The position numbers were made by a program, and so were the translations under genes. 6,952 nucleotides of DNA from Bacteroidota bacterium (GTDB lineage: Bacteria > Bacteroidota > Bacteroidia > Flavobacteriales > Schleiferiaceae): assembly GCA_003023665.1 (NCBI GenBank), contig PXYR01000091.1:1-6952 (forward strand), given 5' to 3'. Position 1 is the first letter of the stretch; every line of letters starts with the position of its first letter. Shown here piece after piece: positions 1 through 6,323 of the stretch. Below the pieces are notes generated by a model that was not told the origin of the DNA, searched no databases, and saw only the letters and a list, made by a program, of their open reading frames with translations.

Positions 1-1285
1 AGATTATAGAGCAACTGTCTGCGGGTAAGTACAGCGTAGTGTCCCCCAAAGAGGATACAAATACAGGCGGTGTGGTATCCTGGATATTCAGGAAAAAGCT
101 ACAACTGTCTACATTGCCATTATTATCCCTTGCAGTAAAATCTATTTCATAAATGCCGATGGGTAAGTAATCCCCTTTATTTAATGAGAAGTAGGAGGTA
201 TCTATTCCACAAATATCAAAGACACTGTCACCTGACCATATGATTGGGGTTAATGTGCTGTCCGAATCGGCGGCCATTATAACTGTATCGGTAGGGCAGA
301 AAATTTCTGGTGATACGGTATCGCGGATGATTAGGATTTGACGAATGGTATCTGTATTACCGCTTTCATCTTGGGCAATCCAATTAAAGTCGTGTGTGCC
401 AATTGCATAGGAAGAATCTCCAAAATAAAACAAAGAGTCCAGTCCACAAGCCTCAAAAACGGTAGGAGGGGTAAGGTTCGTATTGTCTGTAATTATGCCG
501 CAAAAATCAGCTTGAGACTGAAAAACCAAAGTGTCTATTGATCCAGTCGGTATTGGAGCTATGGTATCAAGAACGGTAACTATGAATGTACAGGTGTCAG
601 TATTTCCGCTTGGATCTGTGGCGAAAAGGTTCACCGTATTTGTTCCAATAGAGAAAAAGGTGCCTGAACTGTCTGTTGCAGAGTAGCTTATGCTATCACT
701 ATTGTCCGTGGCTATCTGTTGAGGCCAATTCAATGGAACACTACAACTTACCGAATCAGTATATAATAACGTATCTGCTAGGCAACTTGTAAATGAAGGT
801 GCAATGGTGTCTAGAACTTCTAGGATGAAGAAGCAAGAATCAGAGTTTCCGGTATTATCCTTTGCAAAGGTGTAAATGGTATAGGTCCCAACAGGAAACC
901 ATGATCCGCTGGATACGGATGACCACGAGCTGTCTATACCACAATTGTCATACTGCCCATTCAATGACCAACTAAACATTACCCCGGAAGTATCTGATGT
1001 AGAATACAGGGTAGTGTCTGTTTGGCATGTAAGCACAGGAGCAGTAGTATCTAAAATAGTTACAACGCTCAGAGCAGTGTCACTTTGATAAGCATCACTT
1101 CCTACAAGCAGTATGGTATCCGTGCCCAAATCTGTGCAGCTCCAACTGGAATCACTTATGCTTAATAATAGCGAGCAATTATCATTACTTCCATTGTCTA
1201 CATCATTTTCATCAATTTGGACAAATCCAAGAGAATCTAAGTAAAGAGTGATATCCTTTGCAATAACTGTAGGTGCTATTGCATC
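1..1285 (-). repeat. Tandem HYR-like domain repeats inside the adhesin (5 full, 1 partial)
   Basis: Five complete units and the start of a sixth are visible at protein residues 590-667, 668-747, 748-828, 829-910, 911-991 and 992 onward, giving lengths of 78, 80, 81, 82 and 81 residues. Units 2-6 open with D-T-[TIV]-[ASP]-P (DTTAP, DTIAP, DTIAP, DTVSP, DTTPP); unit 1 opens DAIAP. Most share a mid-unit DNCGID/ACGLD/ICGID-type segment, and units 2-5 share an F-x-A-x-D-x-x-G-N or related strand followed by an aromatic/hydrophobic run before the next boundary. This matches the hyalin-repeat (HYR) Ig-like fold. The units are diverged in DNA but keep a conserved block at each boundary; for example 555-574 and 798-817 agree at 16 of 20 bases. 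More units probably lie beyond the left edge. Confidence 0.8.
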
Positions 1286-3052
1286 ACTATCATTAACAGT
1301 TATTGAGGCAGACCCTTGACAGCCTATGGGGTCTAGAATAGTGACGTTGTAATTTCCACTGGGTATTCCTGTAAGGTCCTCTGTGCTTGCTCCATTACTC
1401 CATTGATAGGTGAGCGGTGTCTTCCCAGCCGTAACGGTCAGATCTATGGCTCCATCTGCCGTAGCGGTGCAATTGGTAGGTGTAGCACTTAAAATAGCGG
1501 CAGGTAAAACATGCACTGTTGCGGTAACTTGAGGAGCCGTCCATCGGCATCCTGATGCGGAGGTTACCTGAACATCATAAGTAGCTGCTGCATTCAGAGC
1601 GGGTGTTGTAAATGTAGCATTAGTATCACCCGGAAGAGCGTTCCAAACATTACCATTTAGTATTCGCCATTGATAGGAAACGGGAGCTCCCAAGGCAATC
1701 ACTCCAAACGTGGCGGACGTACCCACACATAATTCTTTATCTGTAGGGGCATAGTTGATGTTAAAGTCAATAGTATCGCTTAAGGTTATATTATTTCCTG
1801 TTGCTGTGGTGCAACCTACAGAATCCACCAAGACGATATTAAAATAGGGTCCTTCTGAAAGGTTTGAGAGGGTTACAGTACCTGCTATAGCAACACCTGT
1901 TGCCACACCGCCTTCATAGGAAACTTGGTAGCTACCATCATTTAAATTGGTTACGTTAAAAGAAATACTGCCGTCATTTTGCCCGCAACCGCTAGGGTTA
2001 TTGCCAATAAAATTACTTGCTACTAAGGGTGCTTTTTTGGTTCCGTTGACACTAACGGTATATCCTGGATGATTTGCCGTAATAAGGTTAATGCCCGAAG
2101 GGTTTACAGGTGAATTGCTTCCATCCAAACGAACAAATATTGCGGTGTCAATGCTGCCATTTGTAATGGGTAGGGACAGGTTGATGCTCCATCCAATGCT
2201 GCTATCCGTGCTTATTTCATAGCCCGTAGGCGCTGTGATGGAGACTCCAGAATTGAGGTTTCTACCTTCTAAAAAGAGACCTTGACTGGCAGATGCAACG
2301 CTGTCACAAGTAAGGAAGTCATTAAGTGTTCCTAGAAGGGTTAATGTTGGTATAGTGGTTTGTACAGCTGTTGTTGGAAACCAGTCCGATGGGTTATTAC
2401 CGGAAATGAGGTGTATTTTGTTTCCAGAGCTGGCTGCTCCTATTCTAAATTGAACGGTGCTGGTACTCGAAAAGCTTAAAGAAGCCCTTGATCTGCCGTC
2501 GTTTCCAGCGGTATTGGATAAACCATCGTTATTGGTAAATCGAGCGTTTCCGGTTCCTGTAGTTGAATAGTTTAAAAATGAATTCGAACCAATGGTATAA
2601 CTGCTTACACCATCTGCCTCAAAGAATACAGCAGAAGGCCCAACGCCGTCCAAGTCCCAAGCACTAAGATTAAAGTCACTCAAATTAACACCTACAGGTG
2701 TCCCCGCAGTGCCGTCTTCTATGAAAGCAATAGAGTATGCTATGCTCCCTGCTCCAGTCCAAATAACTTGCGGGGAAAAATAAGAAGCATCATTGCCGTT
2801 AGTTGCCGTGGAATTATCAAAGTTGGTAATCAACGCATTACTTATGGAATCAATTGTTACAATGGCATCATAAAAGGTACCATTGATATCTACTACATTG
2901 TCATACACACACGTTCCTCCTGCAGTAAGGGTTGGGTTCGCGGTCAGCGGGGAGCTGAAATCAAGTGATTGACCAGCAACGGATAGGCTTTGTGCAGATA
3001 TTCCTATTCCTATTAGCATGAAGGCCAACGAGCAGAGTAATCGTAGTCTCAT
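1..3052 (-). CDS. Large secreted adhesin-like protein with Ig-like, SprB-like and HYR-like domains (3' end outside window)
   Basis: This frame is open from the ATG at 3052-3050 to the left edge without a stop (1017 codons visible), so the C-terminus, where a type IX secretion sorting domain would be expected, is not seen. Residues 1-21 form a signal peptide (MRLRLLCSLAFMLIGIGISAQ). Residues about 22-237 are a Ser/Thr/Asn-rich beta domain with a DLDG acidic loop at 133-136, suggestive of calcium binding. About 238-340 is a beta domain containing ITAPTGYEIS, a motif I associate with secreted Bacteroidota proteins. About 343-427 is SprB-like (C356, C414). About 434-517 is Ig-like, with C442, W462 and C502 in the classic spacing. 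About 519-588 is a SprB-type repeat (WSNG at 551-554, C528, C578). From 590 onward come tandem HYR-like repeats. The role is inferred to be cell-surface adhesion or gliding, or a released extracellular protein; ligand unknown. The start is the only Met giving a signal peptide, and no Shine-Dalgarno precedes it. Confidence 0.88.
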   Translation of the reverse strand, partial: MRLRLLCSLAFMLIGIGISAQSLSVAGQSLDFSSPLTANPTLTAGGTCVYDNVVDINGTFYDAIVTIDSISNALITNFDNSTATNGNDASYFSPQVIWTGAGSIAYSIAFIEDGTAGTPVGVNLSDFNLSAWDLDGVGPSAVFFEADGVSSYTIGSNSFLNYSTTGTGNARFTNNDGLSNTAGNDGRSRASLSFSSTSTVQFRIGAASSGNKIHLISGNNPSDWFPTTAVQTTIPTLTLLGTLNDFLTCDSVASASQGLFLEGRNLNSGVSITAPTGYEISTDSSIGWSINLSLPITNGSIDTAIFVRLDGSNSPVNPSGINLITANHPGYTVSVNGTKKAPLVASNFIGNNPSGCGQNDGSISFNVTNLNDGSYQVSYEGGVATGVAIAGTVTLSNLSEGPYFNIVLVDSVGCTTATGNNITLSDTIDFNINYAPTDKELCVGTSATFGVIALGAPVSYQWRILNGNVWNALPGDTNATFTTPALNAAATYDVQVTSASGCRWTAPQVTATVHVLPAAILSATPTNCTATADGAIDLTVTAGKTPLTYQWSNGASTEDLTGIPSGNYNVTILDPIGCQGSASITVNDSDAIAPTVIAKDITLYLDSLGFVQIDENDVDNGSNDNCSLLLSISDSSWSCTDLGTDTILLVGSDAYQSDTALSVVTILDTTAPVLTCQTDTTLYSTSDTSGVMFSWSLNGQYDNCGIDSSWSSVSSGSWFPVGTYTIYTFAKDNTGNSDSCFFILEVLDTIAPSFTSCLADTLLYTDSVSCSVPLNWPQQIATDNSDSISYSATDSSGTFFSIGTNTVNLFATDPSGNTDTCTFIVTVLDTIAPIPTGSIDTLVFQSQADFCGIITDNTNLTPPTVFEACGLDSLFYFGDSSYAIGTHDFNWIAQDESGNTDTIRQILIIRDTVSPEIFCPTDTVIMAADSDSTLTPIIWSGDSVFDICGIDTSYFSLNKGDYLPIGIYEIDFTARDNNGNVDSCSFFLNIQDTTPPVFVSSLGDTTLYLPADSCSII

Positions 3053-3276
3053 AAATTCTCGTGTGAACGTGTTTGTTTAGGTCTTTTCGTAAGGTACTAA
3101 ATATAGAGACTCTTGATGAGCTTTTAAATGGCTACTAATCAAATAAGTACTCTTAAAAAGGGTAAAGCTATTTGTATTGATTAACCGAGAGTAACCCCAA
3201 CTTAATTTTTCTCCTTTAGAGAATTGTTAATCTCATTTTCAAATGTGACTTTTGTCACGACAACACATCTGACACC
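3053..3276. promoter_or_regulatory. Divergent intergenic region between the adhesin gene and cysH
   Basis: This 224-bp spacer must carry the promoters of both divergent genes. On the minus strand, TATATTTA (3105-3098) differs at one base from the Bacteroidota -7 element TAnnTTTG and would leave a leader of roughly 40 nt for the adhesin, but no TTTG -33 element sits at a suitable distance. On the plus strand, TAATTTTT (3203-3210) is a similarly imperfect -7 candidate for cysH. A small perfect inverted repeat, TTCTC (3209-3213) / GAGAA (3219-3223), lies next to it. The promoter assignments are weak. The clearest element is the palindrome at 3244-3259, listed separately. Confidence 0.4.
3244..3259. 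promoter_or_regulatory. CRP/FNR-like palindrome upstream of cysH
   Basis: The sequence TGTGACTTTTGTCACG contains a perfect inverted repeat, GTGAC (3245-3249) and GTCAC (3254-3258), around TTTT. It fits the TGTGA-N6-TCACA pattern bound by CRP/FNR-superfamily regulators at 9 of 10 half-site bases. It ends 17 nt before the cysH ATG, a position better suited to repression or to an element in the mRNA leader than to classical activation. As RNA it would form a 5-bp stem (6 with a U-G pair) with a UUUU loop. Control of sulfate assimilation by a CRP-family protein is inference from pattern and position only. Confidence 0.45.
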
Positions 3277-3954
3277 ATGGAAGCCAAAGTAGAAGCGATT
3301 AATCGCATCAACGAACTCAATGAGATATTTAGGCCATTACAGCCGGAACAACGTATCACAGAATTATACAGACATTTTTCTGCTGACGAAGTCATGCTTA
3401 CCAGTTCTTTTGCGGCAACTTCTGCGTATTTATTGCACTTATTTTCTGTGTATCAACCGGCTCAAGAAGTCTTATTTATAGACACTGGATATCACTTTAA
3501 AGAGACCTTGATATACAAGGAATATTTGACCAATATTTATGGACTCCAAACCAAAGAAGTTCGTGCCGAAGGTTGGAAACATGAATTTACCACCACAGAC
3601 GAAACGTGGAAAAAAGATCCTGATTACTGTTGTACCATAAACAAAGTAGAGCCTCTTGAGAAGTTAAAGGAAGCGCATCAAGTATGGATTAGTGGCCTGA
3701 TGTCCTGGCAGAGCGACCGTCGCTCCTCTCTTGATGTTTTTGAAGACAGAGGTGGAATTTTGAAGTTTTATCCTCTTTTAGATGTGACAAGGGAGCAGCG
3801 CGAGGCCTATATCAAGGACCACTTATTGCCTTTTCACCCTTTACAGAATAAAGGATATTTTAGTATTGGATGCACACATTGTACCAAGCCTGGATTAGGT
3901 AGGGAAGGAAGGTGGAATAATAGTCCAAAGACCGAATGCGGTTTACACTTATAA
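3277..3954 (+). CDS. cysH: Assimilatory adenylyl-sulfate (APS) reductase, CysH family
   Basis: CysH reduces activated sulfate (APS or PAPS) to sulfite with electrons from thioredoxin, a cytosolic step of cysteine biosynthesis. The 225-residue protein shows the PAPS-reductase fold motifs: SSFAATSAYLL near 43-53 (nucleotide-binding loop), FIDTGYHFKET at 67-77, and WISGLMSWQSDRR at 137-149. C118-C119 in DPDYCC and C199-x2-C202 in GCTHC are the four ligands of a [4Fe-4S] cluster, which marks the bacterial APS-reductase type (EC 1.8.4.10) rather than the cluster-free E. coli PAPS reductase. The C-terminal KTECGLHL carries the catalytic cysteine C221. Length is slightly short for the family but the protein looks complete. 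The ATG at 3277 is the only sensible start, as the next in-frame Met is at residue 40, and it has no Shine-Dalgarno. The gene stands alone in the window: cysD/cysN or sulfite reductase genes are not adjacent, and a terminator-like hairpin follows the stop. Confidence 0.95.
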   Translation: MEAKVEAINRINELNEIFRPLQPEQRITELYRHFSADEVMLTSSFAATSAYLLHLFSVYQPAQEVLFIDTGYHFKETLIYKEYLTNIYGLQTKEVRAEGWKHEFTTTDETWKKDPDYCCTINKVEPLEKLKEAHQVWISGLMSWQSDRRSSLDVFEDRGGILKFYPLLDVTREQREAYIKDHLLPFHPLQNKGYFSIGCTHCTKPGLGREGRWNNSPKTECGLHL

Positions 3955-3957
3955 TTA

Positions 3958-3990
3958 GAAAAAGCCCGCATGCATCATGCGGACTTTCTC
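3958..3990. terminator. Bidirectional intrinsic terminator between cysH and the convergent operon
   Basis: The arms GAAAAAGCCCGCATG (3958-3972) and CATGCGGACTTTCTC (3976-3990) pair around a CAT loop: 7 bp uninterrupted, one mismatch (C3965/A3983), 4 bp, another mismatch, then 2 bp. Read on the minus strand, the stem is followed by CTTTTTC, a good T-tract for ending the operon whose last gene stops at 4056. Read on the plus strand, the tail is the shorter CTTTCTC, starting 3 nt after the cysH stop codon. One hairpin therefore probably serves both convergent units. Confidence 0.8.
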
Positions 3991-4055
3991 AATTTGGTAA
4001 GTGATATTTTGGCAGGAAAACAGGTAAACACTTGCCTTCGGCTCACTCAACCGAT

Positions 4056-4616
4056 TTAAATATTTGTGTAGAATACTTTCGAGTTTTCATCCGAAGGTAT
4101 GCATGAATCATATCTAGTGGGTATGGGTTCATAGGTAATAACGCCATCAACAGCTGCTTGTTGTGAGGTGAAGTATCCCAAAAGGGTTAGTTCCTTGATA
4201 GTCCTAAAGAAATGATTGCCGTCCTGAAAAGAAGCTTGATCATACAACTGCAAAAATTCCTCCCTTTCTAGTTGGTTGGATTCCTCAAACAATCGGCCAA
4301 GTTCTTCTTTACCTTTTACAGCAATTTCTTGAATACCCGCATTTAATTTCTCTTGCATATCAGGGTAGTAACAGTCCCTAATCATAACGTCTATAAAAGC
4401 GCCAATTTGAGCGTCTTTAGCACCTGAGGTGGCCGTTCTAGGTATAATGGTTTCTGCTATAGCATTTAGCAGTGCAAGTCTTGCAGGCCCCGCATTTGTT
4501 GTGTTTGGATCAAATGAGCAGCTTTCCAATAATACATGAGGCGCTACAAGAGTGCCCCCAATGGCCATAGCCATGCGCTGTACCATTTGTCTACGAGTGA
4601 TTTTTTGTTGTTCCAT
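4056..4616 (-). CDS. Gluconate 2-dehydrogenase subunit 3-like small subunit with Tat signal
   Basis: The 186-residue protein fits the gluconate 2-dehydrogenase subunit 3 family, the small partner of GMC flavoprotein dehydrogenases. The N-terminus carries ITRRQMVQRM (R8-R9) followed by a hydrophobic stretch at 15-30, a twin-arginine signal. C33 in LLESCSF lies where a lipobox cysteine could sit, so a lipoprotein anchor is possible, though E31 is atypical. The segment LLNAIAETIIPRT (49-61) followed by IGAFIDVMIRDCYY (71-84) is the family core, and the C-terminus ends with YEPIPTRYDSC (162-172). In related dehydrogenases this subunit exports the signal-less catalytic subunit through Tat by hitchhiking and helps its maturation; that role is inferred here. 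It starts 11 nt after the GMC gene stop, so the two are surely co-transcribed. It is the last gene before the terminator, and no CxxCH cytochrome c subunit follows it. Confidence 0.88.
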   Translation of the reverse strand: MEQQKITRRQMVQRMAMAIGGTLVAPHVLLESCSFDPNTTNAGPARLALLNAIAETIIPRTATSGAKDAQIGAFIDVMIRDCYYPDMQEKLNAGIQEIAVKGKEELGRLFEESNQLEREEFLQLYDQASFQDGNHFFRTIKELTLLGYFTSQQAAVDGVITYEPIPTRYDSCIPSDENSKVFYTNI

Positions 4617-4627
4617 AGCTCAACAGA

Positions 4628-6313
4628 TTAAAGATTTCCTTTTTTAAGTTCATTCACGGCATAATTTGCCGCACGAGCAGTCATTGCCATATAAGTAAGA
4701 GATGGATTTACACAAGAGGCGGATGCCATAGCTGCTCCGTCCGTAACAAATACATTGGGCGCATCCCAAACTTGATTCCATTTATTTAAAACCGAATTGG
4801 AAGAATCTGTTCCCATTCTTGCCGTTCCCATTTCGTGAATACCCATACCAAGAGCATAGTCGCTTTCCCATGGGCTAACATTTTTAAACCCAGCAGCTTC
4901 AAGCATGTCTACGGCATCTTGTGCCATATCAACACGCATTTTTTGTTCATTTTCCTTGAGCTCTGCGTCAAAAGAGAGAACGGGCAATCCCCATTTATCC
5001 GTCTTTGTACGGTCCAATTCAATTTTATTATCATGGTAAGGAAGAACTTCACCAAACCCTGTCATTCCCATTCGCCAAGGTCCGGGTTTACTTATTGAAT
5101 CTTTAAAGTTAGCGCCAAGTCCTAATTCACGTACACCGCGCCGCCAGTCGCCTCTAGAGGCAGAGCCTTGGTAGCCAAAGCCGCGCAGATAATCGCGTTT
5201 ATCATCATGCCAGTTGCGGAATCGTGGAATGTAGAATCCTGTGGGCCTGCTACCAAAATAGTACTTGTCCAAATCACCTTCCCAAGTACCTGATGCGCCC
5301 ACTCGGAAGTGGTGATCCATGAGGTTGTGGCCAAGTTGTCCTGAACTTGAACCCAAACCATTTTCCCAAACATCATTTGCACTATTCATTAATAACCATG
5401 TAGAATTCAATGCCGAAGCATTTAAGAATACCACCGGCGCTGTGAATTCATAGGTCATGTTGGTTTCGGCATCTAATACCTCCACACCTTTTACACGCTG
5501 CTTGTCTTTGTCGTATATCAACTCCTTGACAATACTATGAGGCCGCAAAGTGAGCTTTCCTGTGGCCATTGCGGCGGGTAAAGTAGAAGCTTGGGTGCTA
5601 AAGTATCCGCCGTAAGGACAGCCCAGCCAACACTTGTTTCTGTATTGGCAACCGGTTCTTCCTTTATGCGGCACAGCAATGTTGGAAGTGCGCCCAATAA
5701 TTAGGCGGCGTTTTTCATCAAATGCTTTTCGGATTCTCTCTGCCGCAGTTTTCTCTACACAATTTAATTCCATTGCATGCAGGTAGACACTGTCAGGAAG
5801 TACGTCCATATCTTCATGCGAACCACTCAGGCCAGCAAAGCGCTCAACATGCTCATACCACGGTGCTAAATCTTCATAACCTATAGGCCACGGAGTTCCA
5901 ATACCCTCTTTGGCATTGGCTAGAAAATCTTCACGATTCCAGCGGTAACTCTGTCTTCCCCACATGAGGGACCGGCCACCAACATGGTATCCTCGGTACC
6001 AATCAAAACGCTTCTTTTCTGTATATGGACAATCTTGGTCGTCCACCCAAAAATCAGGGTTTAGTTCATTCAAAGCATAATCACGACGAAGAACGGGATT
6101 CCGATCTTTTTGTGCCGTGGTGGGGCGACCTCTATGTTGGAATTCCCACGGGTCTTTGTTTGTATTCGTATAATCCTTGATGTGCTCTATATTTCTTCCG
6201 CGTTCGAGCATGAGGACGCGCAGTCCTTTTTCGGTAAGCTCTTTGGCCGCCCAGCCACCGGAAATTCCGGAGCCAACAACGATTGCGTCGTAGTGCATGT
6301 TATCCTCTGCCAT
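4628..6313 (-). CDS. GMC-family FAD-dependent dehydrogenase, catalytic subunit
   Basis: This 561-residue flavoprotein is expected to oxidise an alcohol group of a sugar or polyol. The Rossmann FAD motif GSGISGG is at 14-20, with the ribose-binding acid in LMLERGR (E37). GGRSLMWG (112-119) is the second FAD-contact motif. The C-terminal block has GIHEMGTARMG (491-501, putative catalytic H493), VTDGAAM (523-529) and NPSLTYMAMTARAA (536-549, N536 as partner residue). Length is normal for the branch that pairs with gluconate dehydrogenase subunit 3. C222, C228 and C232 form a cysteine cluster in the position where FAD-dependent glucose dehydrogenase alpha subunits carry an Fe-S cluster, which suggests electron transfer onward rather than oxidase activity. 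No signal peptide is present, consistent with co-export by the downstream Tat-bearing subunit. The gene starts 10 nt after the upstream isomerase stop; M6 is an alternative start. The substrate is undetermined; sugar or glycoside C3 oxidation, gluconate or glucose are all possible. Confidence 0.92.
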   Translation of the reverse strand: MAEDNMHYDAIVVGSGISGGWAAKELTEKGLRVLMLERGRNIEHIKDYTNTNKDPWEFQHRGRPTTAQKDRNPVLRRDYALNELNPDFWVDDQDCPYTEKKRFDWYRGYHVGGRSLMWGRQSYRWNREDFLANAKEGIGTPWPIGYEDLAPWYEHVERFAGLSGSHEDMDVLPDSVYLHAMELNCVEKTAAERIRKAFDEKRRLIIGRTSNIAVPHKGRTGCQYRNKCWLGCPYGGYFSTQASTLPAAMATGKLTLRPHSIVKELIYDKDKQRVKGVEVLDAETNMTYEFTAPVVFLNASALNSTWLLMNSANDVWENGLGSSSGQLGHNLMDHHFRVGASGTWEGDLDKYYFGSRPTGFYIPRFRNWHDDKRDYLRGFGYQGSASRGDWRRGVRELGLGANFKDSISKPGPWRMGMTGFGEVLPYHDNKIELDRTKTDKWGLPVLSFDAELKENEQKMRVDMAQDAVDMLEAAGFKNVSPWESDYALGMGIHEMGTARMGTDSSNSVLNKWNQVWDAPNVFVTDGAAMASASCVNPSLTYMAMTARAANYAVNELKKGNL

Positions 6314-6323
6314 GGTGTTTAGG

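Noticed and set aside
338..541. Plus-strand open frame of 67 codons
   Set aside because: It lies entirely antisense within the HYR repeats of the adhesin; the minus frame is continuously open with clear domain motifs, while this one shows none.
2768..2968. Plus-strand open frame of 66 codons
   Set aside because: Antisense to the adhesin N-terminal domain, with no recognisable motif and no promoter or RBS.
3219..3234. Imperfect palindrome GAGA...TCTC upstream of cysH
   Set aside because: Only the four outer bases and one inner pair match; this is expected by chance in AT-rich intergenic DNA.
4022..4037. Small hairpin AGGTAA/TTGCCT between the operon end and the terminator
   Set aside because: On the minus strand, the one transcribed from the operon, it contains an A/C mismatch and lacks a T-tract; the hairpin at 3958-3990 is far better.
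4835..5098. Plus-strand open frame of 87 codons
   Set aside because: Antisense to the C-terminal half of the GMC dehydrogenase, whose frame is confirmed by catalytic motifs.
5122..5382. Minus-strand open frame of 86 codons
   Set aside because: Out-of-frame shadow of the GMC gene; no family resemblance.
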